In this document: positions 11,136 to 23,379 of the stretch, piece by piece
Numbering within the stretch: the stretch's first letter is position 1
How the letters are laid out: every line of letters starts with the position of its first letter
The notes under the pieces: model-generated
Seen by the model: only the letters and a program-made list of their open reading frames with translations
What the model was told of the DNA's origin: nothing
The model's database searches: none
From: Hericium rajendrae
Taxonomy: Eukaryota > Basidiomycota > Agaricomycetes > Russulales > Hericiaceae
Assembly: GCA_033439255.1 (NCBI GenBank)
Contig: CM065883.1
Location: 3,100,001 to 3,164,000 of the forward strand
DNA: 64,000 bases
Direction of reading: 5' to 3'
Program-made: the position numbers and the translations under genes

Positions 11136-12489
11136 TTAAGAAGCTGCCTGCATGCCGTTGCTGTCGATGATTTCGTCAATATCAATCTGGAAATCGTCGA
11201 CTACGTCGTCGGCATCTTTAAGATCATCACTGTCGTGTCCGTGTTTGGTGCGATCCTCTTCGAGATACTTCAAGAATGCTCTGCGGGGATGCATATTGGA
11301 GCTTAGCATTGGGATAAGTACTAAAAAATGAAGGACTTACCTTGCAACCTTCCCGGCGTCGCCTTTCGATGCCTTCCGTATGACGTCCAGACGGATGTCG
11401 ATATCGTCCCAGAACTCGCCGCTCTTCTGGTCCTTCAAAGAACAGAAATGATGGCGCTATTATAACCATGATCAGCAAACCGTGAGAGCATTCATATGTC
11501 GAAATCACGCACCATGAGCGCGACACGACAAGTCAATGGCACAGTGACCTTCCAGTCTGTGCCCCGGATGAATGTGGATGCGAGTTCGTAGATATTCATA
11601 TGCGCTTCATCAGCACCGCGCACACTGACGCGAAGCTTTGACGAGTCAGATATGCTCGTTGAATCATTGATGTTGAAGGTACTTACATTCTTCTTCCACT
11701 GCGCGCGGATTTCGGTCAACGCGGTCGACGCGGCAGCCTTGACTTTGTCCCAGTCGGACCGTACACGTTCGATGTTGTTAGGAAGGCCCGGGCGATATTT
11801 CTTGAGTATATCCTAGAAAGGTCGAGTATGAAGGTGATGAATATTGTGACAAACAAAGCTTACTCACCAAAACATGGTTGCGAGGAACGTCGCCCTTGTA
11901 CGCCTTGAGCTTGGCAGACAGCAGTACTGCAATGGCATACTCGTTGATGTTTTTCTGATCAAATACTTAATATTATGCACAAGTATGAAATGTTCAACGT
12001 ACCTCAAGATCCTTGTTGACTTGGAAAGGCGGGAGATTGAACACAATCTTGTCGATCTTGTTCTGCAAGACGAACTGATTGACGAAGATCTTGCAGAGTT
12101 GGTCATGGGCTGGAGCCTGCGGTGACCAAGGTGTGAGAGTGGACAACAGATGCGAAGATAAAAGTCACCTGAGAGAATGACTCTATTTCAGCAACTTGCT
12201 CGCTACGCAGCTTCTTGCGTTCGGCATAACGTCTTGCTGAGATCACCAAGTTCTGCGAGCTTGAGCGCACTGGGGTTGATGCGCCGCTTGCAGTTGGGAC
12301 TTCCGGGTCGACAGGTGGCGTGTTGTCTTCGTCGCCTTCGGGGGTGCTTTCGGTGCTGTCTGGTCTCAAACGCTTTCCAAGGGCACTGGCGTTGGGCGAG
12401 GAAATAATACGGGGGAGGTCCGGAGAAGGTGACCTTTCCATGGCGGCAAGGAAAGGATCAGCTTCGTCAAGTTCCGAGTTGGCAGACAT
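11136..12489 (-). CDS. Transposon companion protein, 343 aa, seven exons
   Basis: Exons 12489-12169, 12116-12003, 11954-11868, 11812-11687, 11635-11513, 11456-11341 and 11280-11136 join without a break (1032 nt, 343 codons plus stop). Each intron is 48-56 nt with GT..AG ends. The protein has a Ser/Pro/acidic N-terminus (residues about 1-75), then a conserved-looking helical stretch (VISARRYAERKKLRSEQVAE, LPPFQVNKDLE, NEYAIAVLLSAKLKAYKGDVP, RPGLPNNIERVRSDWDKVK), and an acidic C-terminal tail. I recognise no enzyme motif. It is divergent from the transposase-like gene across 264 bp, and similar proteins are common beside such transposases in Agaricomycetes (recollection, not searched). Seven intact exons imply recent activity or selection. 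A DNA-binding or regulatory accessory of the element is the best guess. Confidence 0.65.
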
Positions 12490-12753
12490 GGTTGATGGTG
12501 GGGGGGAAAGGGACAAAAGTGCTGCATTTACAAAAATGAGTGTCGTTTATAACGAGTGAGGGTCAAAGCTCGTCGAGTGTCTCAGACTCGGCACAATTGC
12601 AGCGGGCAGGCGTCCTTATGGTCATGTGACCGCGATGGCGATCTGAAAGATCTCTCTGCAAGATTGCACAATGACTGCGCCTGAGCTCCCAGCTGCCATT
12701 TGCACCGCGACTTGACACTGTTTGAGCCCTCAAAAGCAAGAATTTATATCCCG
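12490..12753. promoter_or_regulatory. Bidirectional promoter region of the transposon genes
   Basis: A 264-bp spacer separates the start of the minus-strand companion from the start of the plus-strand transposase-like gene. Both genes must be transcribed from here. No strong TATA was seen apart from an AATTTATA at about 12741, probably too near the plus-strand ATG to act as its TATA box. Confidence 0.45.
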
Positions 12754-15700
12754 ATGCCTCCCAAGAAGCAATATCCTTCGTGTAAGTGGCAAATTATCTC
12801 GAGATTCATACTTGCTCATGCAAGGATACCTTCGCAGTTGTCGAGATCTCGGCAGACGACAAGAAAGCCAGATGCATGATCTGTGCATTGTCGGGTCGTC
12901 TGTCGGGTTCGGAAGGCTGGATCGCTTACAAAAATATGTCAACTCACCTGACAAGCATTGGACATACAAGAGCTAAGGAGAGTTCTGACGGACAGAATGA
13001 ACGGCTCGCACATTCTATCGAGACGGCGGCGGCCATGTTTGGCCCGCAGCCTGCACCGACCGTGCTATCTGCGCTTCCGGCATTAGCATCACACCCTGTT
13101 CCACGAGGTTCATCACTCCAGCAAGGCTCGACAGCCATGGAAACTGAGATGTGGGATAGCTATGAGCCTTCAAACACAGACTTCGACATGGGTGATCAGA
13201 CTGATCATGCACCGCAACGGTTTTTTCGGGAGCTCGAGGATTTTGGCCTTTGGGATGCAGACGCAGCTGGTCGGAAACTTGGCAGTGCCGATGATGACTT
13301 TGACCCATATATTGATGATACACTAACAAATGTCATGCAGGAGATGAGTACGTGTCTTTATCTACTTTTGACTTTGAGTCATTTATAACAGAAATTCATT
13401 TTGTACAGGGATCCGAGAGCCCGACGCTGATGACATCCATCGCTTTGAGTTCAATGAGCACCAAGATTTGCCATCCCAAGCAGCTGAATGGTTTCCGTAT
13501 GACTCGAAATTGGTGAGTTTAAATATTAGATGCTGCGCGTTGCCGCTGACTTGAACACTTGACAAGGTTTTTCTTTTGGATACAATTGACAACCTTCCAT
13601 GGTTGCGTATATCGAGCTCGATGATGTCCGTTATTCTTTGGCTGCTGCGTGAGAGTGGTGTACGCAATGTGCCCAGCATTGATCATCTTCGCAAAGTACA
13701 AGCTGGCCTCCGTCGAACGAGCGGGATACCATCACACCAGTTCAAATCAAATCATGATAATATTTTCTTCATGAATGACATCCGTTCAATTGTTGCCAAG
13801 GTGAGCACAGAATTATATTGGCCTCAGTGTGTTGTTACAATCCTTCACTGTAGGATTACTCCAATCCACTTGTGCGCCAACATCTTCATTTCTATCCAGA
13901 GATACCAGACGGCCCTATTAGTGAAGTATGGCATGCGGAGAAGTGGCGAAAGGAAATGGACCTTTCAATATTGACTCCGATGTTTGATGATGGATTGCAG
14001 CATTTCTATGTCAATGAGCTGGTACGCATGCATACTGGAGACTTTGTGATTCCTGTTCGATGGGTTCAATGGCATGGCGAACTCTATGCAGATGCACATC
14101 AAGTTAGCAAAAATGATATGAATGTAAGTTTCTTCAAACCTGTTGGTATCCAAATCTTACTTGTATTATTTGCAATTAAGTCAGAGGAGTACTCAGTTCA
14201 GACCGATACTACAATTTTTGTACAAGCCAAAGATCTATCTCAAAATTATCTGGACCTTCAGGACACATTGTCACTCCCAATGCTTAATAGTAAGTCATCT
14301 TGATGTATAATTTTTGTAGCATTAACTTACTTATTCTCTGTGATAATTTTTTAAATACAGACTGGGTTAGTGAAATGCCAAATCCACTCCATGCAAAGGC
14401 AAAAGGCCACCCACTATACACAAGTTTTGTTGACTTGTTTGGTGATGATGTATCTGGAAATCGGTCAAAATCATGGAACAAGCACTGGAACATGTATTTT
14501 ACTCATCGCAATCTTCCACGTCAGCTCTTGCAACAGGAGTTTCATGTTCACTTTTTGTCAACTTCACAACATGCAACTGTGACAGAGCAACTTCATGCTG
14601 CTAAGGAACTGATAGAGTATACTTTTACAACTGTTTTTAAATCTTTTTTTTTTGACACAATGCTTTAGATCAACACATGAGAAGCCTATCTCTGTCTATG
14701 ATACGACCACCGGCAATACTTCATGCATTCGCCTATTTGTTAATGCTGAACCATCAGACAACCCAATGCAAAATGAAGAGGCAGGGCATATTGGAGTTCA
14801 TGCCAACAAGTTCTGTCGCAAATGTGATGCAGGTGGTAATGATGAGTATAAGATGTGTGATGAAGGATTTCATAGCCTATTTTTGGTAAGTCTGATTTTA
14901 TTTATGTATTGCCTTATAACTCACAGTCAGTTATTTTCTCTGCAATTTAGCCTGGTAGGCTGCGCACTGCTGCAGAGACATTGGCTGAGGTCAAGAAGCA
15001 AGTTCATTTGGCATGTGGTGGTATTGCCAAGCGTGTACAAGAGCAGCAGACCACAACTGGAGTCAAAGATGCCTATACTCAGCAATTTATAGATGAGCTT
15101 CTTAAGAGAGCACGAACAAGAATAAGTGAAGGTGCAACAAAAGATGAGGTTCAGAGTGAGTTAATGGACTGGGTTATAGCCAATGAGCAGGTTATATACA
15201 ATGGCAATCTTCAAATGAAAGGTCTGATTTTCTGTTATATGCTTGAACAATTACACTTATTGCTTTTCTCTCAGGATTTGATGTGAACAGAGACACTCCT
15301 ATCGAAATTTTGCATGTCATTCTTCTTGGGATCATCAAGTATATATGGTATCAATTACACTCAACATGGTCACCTCAGTTGAAGACTACATATTCTCATC
15401 ATCTTCAGGCCACAAACACAGATGGGTTATCAGTTCCACCTATTCGGTCTGGGTACATTATGCAATATGCAAACTCCTTGATTGGCCGACAGTTGAAGAC
15501 AGTAGGTCAAACAAGCATTTTTCACATTCATGATCTTGTGCCTAGTCATGATGTGTTTCGGCTTTGGAATGCTGTTGGTATATTGATGGCATTGCTATGG
15601 ATGCCAGAGATTGACAACATGGAGCAATACACAGTGAACAAATTTTTGAAAACTTCTAACTTTATTCACATTCTAATTTTGGACAGGCTGATATCACTAT

Positions 15701-17003
15701 TGCTGTAGCAAATGTTATGGACCTATTTGCTCTTGTTGATCCTAGCAAGATTACCTCAAAGATCAAGATACATCTCCTTGTGCATATCTCTGAGGATTCA
15801 CGTCGGTTTGGACCTCTTGTGGGTATGGCCACAGAACTCTATGAATGCTTCAATGCCATCTTCCGTATGTGCTCAGTTCTTTCCAATCATCAAGCACCAA
15901 GCTGTGATATTGCACTACAACTGGCTGATCAAGAGGGCTTGAAACACCGTATCACTGGAGGATGGTGGCCAGCATCTGATGGCAATTGGGAACAGCCTAG
16001 TTCAGCTGTACGCGATTTTGTGCATCTTCATCCATTCCTTCAAAATCACCTTGGTTGGACTGAGGAGAAGTACTCTGCCCCTGGTAACAATCTATAGACT
16101 TATTGTTTTGATCTATACTGATTTTTCTTAGGTACTGTTCGTAGTTGTACAATGGATAAAGGCACAAGGCAAGCACCTCAAGTGCAATGGGGTGAAACTC
16201 AGGCATCCAAGGCAATTAATGCTGCATTGGTAAACTCTGCACAATTGGACATGTGGATCCCAGGAGTACACTTGATCTCTGCGTCTCAAGATCGGTGCAC
16301 TATAGGATCATGGATATTTGCAGCATCACCCATCTCTGAAAATGTGCGTGCTTTGCCGATAGCAATAAAGATCGTGATTTAATAGGACTCATTCAGGAGA
16401 CAGTGATCGGGCAAGTACTCGAAATTCTTACAGGAGCCAATGACAACAATACCATAGTTGTACTTGATGTCTTCCAAATCGCAGCTGAACGGCATCCAAC
16501 ATTTGATATGCCTCGGCTCATTCGTCGCTTCGATGAACAACAGCTTCTCATTGTGAAGACATCAGTATGTCAATAAATCTTACTTATAATCATCAACTTG
16601 GCTTAGCAACGGTGATGTTCGCTCTTAGAAAGTACAATTCATCGTCAATGTACAGCATGATTGTCATATGGCAAGATGCGAGGCATCTGGTCTTCGTCCT
16701 ATTCAGCAAGAACGGTCAGATTCCGAGCGGCACGAGGCATTTATAGAACACCAACCTCTAGATGAATACATCATCAATCTTCACGCACTCCACAATGCAC
16801 ATCTCCTCCGTTGTCTACTCTCACGCCATCTCACTGCTCCTGTACCGGTCTTCGAGCCTGGTGAAGAACGCCGCACGAAGCATGACGAAGCAGCAAAAAT
16901 ACTTCGAAGAACACATCAGAAGAAGAAAGCGCAGCAGCAGGCACGAAAGAGGCAGCGAAATGATTTAGATGCAAGCAAAAGAGCAGAAGGAGGAGTCGAG
17001 TAG
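12754..17003 (+). CDS. Large transposase-like protein (CMC/CACTA- or KDZ-like)
   Basis: A multi-exon gene whose exons can be followed to the end without an evident break. Landmarks in order: an N-terminal Cys-rich stretch ([15 protein letters not shown]) near 12820-12900; [23 protein letters not shown] at 13880-13960; [40 protein letters not shown] near 14430; [12 protein letters not shown] near 14810; [17 protein letters not shown] near 15300; [18 protein letters not shown] near 15880; [14 protein letters not shown] near 16660; and a Lys/Arg-rich tail. I know this protein type as a very abundant transposon-derived family in mushroom genomes. The superfamily (CMC, including CACTA and Plavaka, or KDZ) is my inference. 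The first exon is uncertain: the ATG at 12754 with a donor at 12782 does not join cleanly in phase to the following exon. The body is AT-rich compared with neighbours. Confidence 0.6.
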
Positions 17004-17044
17004 AGACCCACAGATAAATCTGTTGATTTGTTTCATTGCCCAAA

Positions 17045-17786
<742 letters not shown>

Positions 17787-17863
17787 TCAAGGCTTTGCTC
17801 CACAAGGAATGCATGCACTGCAGTGGCGCTCTCCAGTGCGGGCACGACGTGGCCTGTGCCATG

Positions 17864-18445
17864 TCAGGGACATTGGCACAGGTAAAAGGAAATGCGCACC
17901 TCCTCTTTGGTCAAGGACTGGCCATGCTGTGCACTGCTCGATGTGCTGACCACATAGAGTGAGTCTTCGAGGCCCTGCAGATCACTCGGCACAAGCACGA
18001 TGTGCAGAGTTTCTGCGCATCGGGCGTGGGCCCATTCTACACGAAGTTGGGCGGGCATGTTGCACTGCTCGTGTGCACGCACGTCTCGCACGCAGAGGGG
18101 CATAGCATGCACGAGGAATACTGCCTCGATCTTGATGCTGATGGATGAGTTTACAGCGCTCCGGATTTCATCTGCAAGCATGAGAATGAAGTTGAGTCAG
18201 TTGATGCAAGATTGACCGTAGAAACCCACCTGCACTCTGGAAAGTAGTGAGATTGTACTTGGCATCTGCTGCTTATTCATTTTTTCGGGTGTAGGCTTGA
18301 GTCCTGACGAGTTCGAAAGTGCAAAGACAAGCAGGTGTGAGTGTTGGACAAGTCGACAAACGTTCACACGGCGTTCACGTTCAAGGCTCCGAGGCAAACA
18401 TATACAAACAATGTTCAAGCCCAACTTCAGTGCGTCATATCTCAT
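17864..18445 (-). pseudogene. Unrecognised coding-like fragment
   Basis: Two minus-strand open stretches (18445-18240 and 18181-17940) are separated by what looks like a 60-nt intron (GTGGGT ... TGCAG). They read like protein (DEIRSAVNSSISIKIEAVFLVH..., HIVLVPSDLQGLEDSLYVV), but I cannot name a family and there is no clear start. It may be a second captured host fragment next to the glucoamylase piece, or part of a gene of the element. Confidence 0.3.
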
Positions 18446-18799
18446 TCGTCGGCACGAGCAAATGTCTAAGACCTTCCCAGAGTCTTTAAAGACCTCTATA
18501 ATTGCCGTTGAACATCTTAAAACCTACTTTTCTGTTGATTTGGACCCCGAGACCCGTCAATCTTTGATTGGTGTGCTGCCGCGCTGCAATCCCGATATGG
18601 AAGTCGAGTCGAAGGCGCGCTCGAGTCCCGATGCACGCTGAATCCACTGAATGAGTTGCAACAAATGTAATTCTAGAGCTGTTCCATTTCACCATACCAT
18701 CCTCAATTTAAGTCTACATGATACAGAGATCATACATCTTTGTTAGAAAATCTTTAGATAAGGCAAATGAAGCACTGTAAGCATTGTAATGGAGGAATT

Positions 18800-19860
18800 C
18801 ACATCCCAGGTGCAACAGTTACTTCTCTAACCCTTCCTGCTGTGCCCAGCTCAAGAGCCTGCAGCCTCGGCATCCCTTCAAAGCTATCAGCATCTCGGAA
18901 ACGGCTGCTTCGAGTGCGCTGGGTATGCTCATAGGGCCACAGGCTTCGGCGAGATGGCGACGGTGTACGAGGCCTCCTCTTGGCGGCATACTTGGCCCCA
19001 TTCGAATAGAGCTTAATTGCTGACCGCGCCTTGTGAACGACCTGCGCGAGACTCGATTAATTCTATAGAATAAGATGAAGTTATCAATACGGACGGAAAT
19101 TGACTCTGCCCACCAAAGCATAGGCTCGGATAATCCCTATGCAATATGTTAGAGATGTTCATAATACGATTCAGCGCCGTGGACGACGTACCTCGTCAAC
19201 ATTAGCTGGCTCCATGGCCAACCATGCAAAAAGCTCACCAATGAGGGCTCGCGGCTGTTTGAAGCATATTTCCTCATTGTTTTCCATGATCTTGCTCCAG
19301 TCCGGCGCGAAGACATTCTCGGGCCCTTCATCCCAGCCATCATAGCGTTCCAGGATGGCCGGAGGACTCTCTTGCCACCAAACGAGGACGCCGGAGTCCG
19401 GAGGCATCGAGACTGTCAAAATGAGGATGAAATTGGGGACATCGTCAAGGAATATCTCTTCGGGGTCAGGGTCGAGTCGGGGCTAGCAGATATTTATCTG
19501 TAAGCGACTCTGAACAAGAGAGACAAATAGATAACGTACCGGACGATATACCTTCTTCAATTTACACACAACCTCATCTCGAAACATCTCCGTCGTGGGG
19601 AGGCGTGGGTCTGCCCGAGGCCAAAGGCTGATATTGGCTTGAATCCACTTGTCGAGCATGCTCGGGTATTCCGGGTTGTCGCGCCATTTGATCATAAACC
19701 GACCTTGCACGTTGCCGGAATTAAATGGGTTGGCAGGAAATGTAGGCGTCTGTGGTGAGAGTGACGACGAGGGAGATCGGCGAGTCAGAAGAGGAATGCG
19801 TACGGCCGGGCGCCGAGGTCGAATGCGAGGGGGAGGTGTTGAAGGCAGCGTCGGTGCCAT
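18800..19860 (-). CDS. Uncharacterised protein within the 10.5-kb element
   Basis: Four exons are likely: 19860 to about 19540, about 19480-19192, a short one near 19136-19105, and one ending at 18800 after the intron whose acceptor is near 19043. The frames join in order. Features: a Pro/Arg-rich N-terminus; NPFNSGNVQGRFMIKWRD; a Trp-rich core with DVPNFILILTVSMPP and YDGWDEGPENVFAPDWS.I.ENNEEICF; then a basic tail (AKRRPRTPSPSRRS). No known domain was recognised. Similar proteins occur scattered in mushroom genomes near transposons (recollection). The third and fourth exon edges are less sure. Confidence 0.5.
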
Positions 19861-20474
19861 TGCTGGTGATGTGGGATGACTTGGGGGTTCCGTTCTGCGG
19901 CTGTCAATGCAAGGACGCGGCGGAACTCAGTGGCCAAAACTTGCTGTCATGCTCAAGACCTGGGTGAGCACCTGGATTTCAGCTGGGATCTGGCCTTCAC
20001 AAATCTGTCAGGGCACGTTCGCCACAGGTGGAGGGCCGGCTGAGACTTACCTGACAAAGTCATTGAAGCCGCATGCTTCTGCTGCCTGCAGAACAGAATA
20101 TAACAATAACGATACCACATGTCCTCACCCGACAGTGATATGACGCGCGACGTTGACGCCCACGCTCCGGCCGCCGGAGAAACAGCACTTTGTCGGGGAT
20201 GAAACCAGGTCACGACAAAATGCGGCCTTAAGCGCGAACACAGCTGGTCTCAGATGGATGATGCAGGAGAACAACAAGATAATACCCAGAGATCATAATG
20301 ACATTCGTGGTGTGAGACAGATGGGTACAGTACTATTGTTATGTGTATGGCTACCTGTACCTAAGCTGACATTATCGGGTTCAGCCCGCCCGGCGCAACT
20401 TTTGTGGTGTAGTCTCCCTAAGGCAGAGTAGATGATGACTCAACCATCGTTCCTCAGGATCGTTTCATCTGACG

Positions 20475-20502
20475 CTCAACCGCGTTGCCGATCGCAGCCT
20501 CA
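20475..20502 (-). repeat. Right inverted repeat of the 10.5-kb element
   Basis: Exact reverse complement of 10010-10037. Short for a terminal repeat of such a large element, so chance capture of a repeat is possible. Confidence 0.5.
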
Positions 20503-20509
20503 ACAAACT

Positions 20510-21020
20510 CAATGCGCTCAACATCGACTAGATACTGTGACTAATCCTAAAACTTTGCCTCCAAGGGGCACCGGTCATGACGGTGTGTGGATCTGGAAGA
20601 TGATCGTTGACGTGTCTACCAGCTCCCAGAACCGATTCTGGATGTCCGATGATCGAAAATAACGTCCGCCGGTGCGTGATATCCAACGCATATCCTCCGG
20701 TGTGATGGATCATGACCTCAGCATGTACTAAATCGACGGTGAGTTCCATTGTTGATTCTCAAGTCGAAAGTGCTAGGTCAGGGGTATATTTCGTCCGGCG
20801 TCTCTAGAGGTACTGTGGCGGACCCAGTACCGAGTCATGGCGACTTGCTCCTTAGCTAGTATGTTATCCACAACTATGATCAGCCTCAAAAAGGCTGTAG
20901 AGCACTAGAAAAACGAGTACAGATTATGAATATGTACTTTACAAAATTTATAAGAACAGATTTATGGGTGGTATGAATATTTTGCTAAGAAGAGTGCTCC
21001 GACCGTAGAAACGAGTCAGC
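20510..21020. other. Intergenic, no gene recognised
   Basis: A 70-codon minus-strand frame at 20528-20749 reads plausibly (DLVHAEVMIHHTGGYALDITHRR) and could be a fragment of a host gene, but no family was recognised. The rest is AT-rich and leads into the 3' end of the pogo-type gene. Confidence 0.35.
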
Positions 21021-21027
21021 GTGGGAA

Positions 21028-23263
21028 CTAGTTGTCGGCGATCATGTCCTCCTCCTCCCTAAGCACCGACGCTCTTAAAGTGGGATCTATGCACTCATCG
21101 CTGATAGTACGTCCCTCGAAAATATTAGTGTGATCAGTTATAACCTGCGTAGGCTGCTCCTGACTGATCTCGCCCTCTTTCGGACTTGAACGAGACAATC
21201 CATGTCGTCCTAGCAGCGTACTAGGACCCCCTTCAAGCTGAATGGTATTGACAGGCCTATTCTGTTCAGCGGGGTCAGCAGATTGAAAACCCAAAGTGCA
21301 ATTTCGCTTCGGTGGGCGGTTTTCATCCTGACTGTTGTTGTCCGAAGCGCGCTTCTTGCCTGAACGACGTGCCTTCTGCGTTGCCTTTTCCTCCTTCAGG
21401 GCACGCTTTGCAGCTTCACGATCTGCCTTCTCTTGGGATTTTCTCGCTGCCTTCTCAGCTTTCTCGCGCACCTTTTGCTCTTCGGCATCCCTCTTCTTTC
21501 TCTCGGCATCTGCCCTCTTCCGCGCTCTGTCTTCCTCGGCCTCTGCCCATCTCTGTGCGGCTGCCTCTTCCCTTTGGTCTCGTTGCCATTCCTTCTCTGC
21601 TGCTTTCTCTTGTCTCTCCAACTCTCTCTGAGCATCTCGTTCTGCACGTTCTGCATCTCTGACTGCAGTTTCGCGCTCCTTAGCTGCTGCCCGTTCTCCA
21701 TCATCAATCGCTTTCCGGATCATTTTGAATCGGCTCGCAACCTCCTTATGCACGTTGACAAGGTGCGCTTTCCAATCCGCAAATGCAAGAAGGCCGAGGT
21801 TCTCGTCGCTCGTCATGTGGCGAGCACTTGACCCGCCTTCTTTACGCTTCATACGCGCTCTTTCGCGAGAGTCGAAGAGCTGCTTGCGGAGTGACTCGTT
21901 CTCTGCATCCATCAGTTTCTTGTGAGCATGGTCAGCTTCGATGCGCTTATTTGCTGCCCCAAGGGCACCATAGAGCTCATTATAGCCACTTCGGAGAGCA
22001 CTTCGTGAAGCTGATTGAGGTAAGGCGATTGGAAGTGGATTGGGGCGCGCAAATGAAAGGACAGTTTCAGATGGAGGCGGGGAGTCATTAACAGCAGGAT
22101 CGGGTCCCGATTGCTCAAGCAGACCTTCAGCACTGGCTGACACATTGTCAACGGCGTTTTCTTCGGGTGAACTTGTTCGATTTGAATCAGCCCTCGGCAC
22201 TGATCCGGATGCAGAGATTGGCATCGCTGACTGCGTCGTCGTATTCAGGGATGGTGCAAAAGCAGAAGGCTCAATAACAGAAGGGTCGAGCAGCCAGATT
22301 CCTGTCTTACGGAATGCTGTCTGAATTGTGGAGGGAGAAAATGCCCTTTGACGGGCATTATGATAGTGATAAAGGAGGTTGTTTTTTGTGACTTTGATAT
22401 ATTTCCCCGATAACAAGGTGACTTCCTTCTTCCATGAAGATGCCAAGGGACTGAAGACTCCAACGTCACAGGGCTGAAGACGATGGGTTGTATGAGGCAG
22501 CAGACAAACAACAATGATCTTGTGAGTGGCGGCGAACTGACAGAACTTAAATGTGCCATGTGAGTTGTGTCCGTCTAGAATGAGAAGTTGCCAACGGCCA
22601 TCAGTTGGACGAGTCAGGGGCTCAAAATGTCTCTGAAGCCATAGAAACCCAAGCTCCATGTCGGTCCATCCATTCTCAGAGAATGAAATTCTATCGCAGA
22701 ATCAGTCAGCTCCATAGTTCAATTTGCGGGCCGTCTGTTCATGCTTACGATGCTTTCCCTGGATTCTGCCATCCCCATTCTAGGTTCCGTGTCTTCCCTT
22801 TAAAGATTGACATCGGTGGGAGCGAGTTTCCATCTGCGCAGACTGTTTCGATCATGGTGACCATCTCGCGGTTTCCATCTTGGACCTGGTTCACCGTCTT
22901 CTGATCACGGTCAACAAGTACCAGGGTGCGTCCTCCAACTCCCAGAACAACTCCCTTCTCATCCATATTCCAGACAACCTCCAAGGTTATGCCAAATTCG
23001 TTGTAGATGTCGCGCAGGATGGCGAAGAACTCCGCGACAAGAGCCGGGTTCAGGGCATTCGCTCGGCAGGCCTCGGCATCAGCAAAAATGTTTGATATGG
23101 CTACTCCCCGGTGAAGTATGTCACACGTGACAAGGGTGGCGAGTCCTGGGCGTGAATTGCCCAGGCTATACCAGGGAATACATACTCGATAGCATGCTGC
23201 CCGAAAATTTTCCATGTGTCGCATTGAAGACGAGCTCTGCCAAGCTCTTGACATCCTTGTCAC
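21028..23263 (-). CDS. pogo-type (Tc1/mariner superfamily) DDE_1 transposase, 5' truncated
   Basis: Two exons, from about 23200 to 22741 and then 22686-21028, join over a 54-nt intron (GTAAGC ... GATAG) so that the frame reads ASISFSENGWTD. The DDE_1 core has first Asp in VWNMDEKGV, second in LLILDGHNSHGTFKFC and third in RLQPCDVGVFSPLASSWK, giving a DDD triad as in pogo/Fot1. After the core comes a roughly 160-residue, extremely charged helix (Glu/Arg/Lys/Ala repeats), then a nuclear-localisation-like KKRASDNN..PPKRN. The N-terminal helix-turn-helix (HTH_psq/CENP-B) part expected upstream of 23200 was not found, so the gene is probably 5' truncated. No flanking inverted repeat was identified. 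Confidence 0.7.
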
Positions 23264-23379
23264 ATGTTGTCAAGTTATCACCACCTATGTTTCTGTATGT
23301 ATGACATTTTATCCCGCTGTCAGTAGTATGAGGATGATGGGCAAGTTTATTACGGTGAGACCCGGGTTTGCTCGTCATT

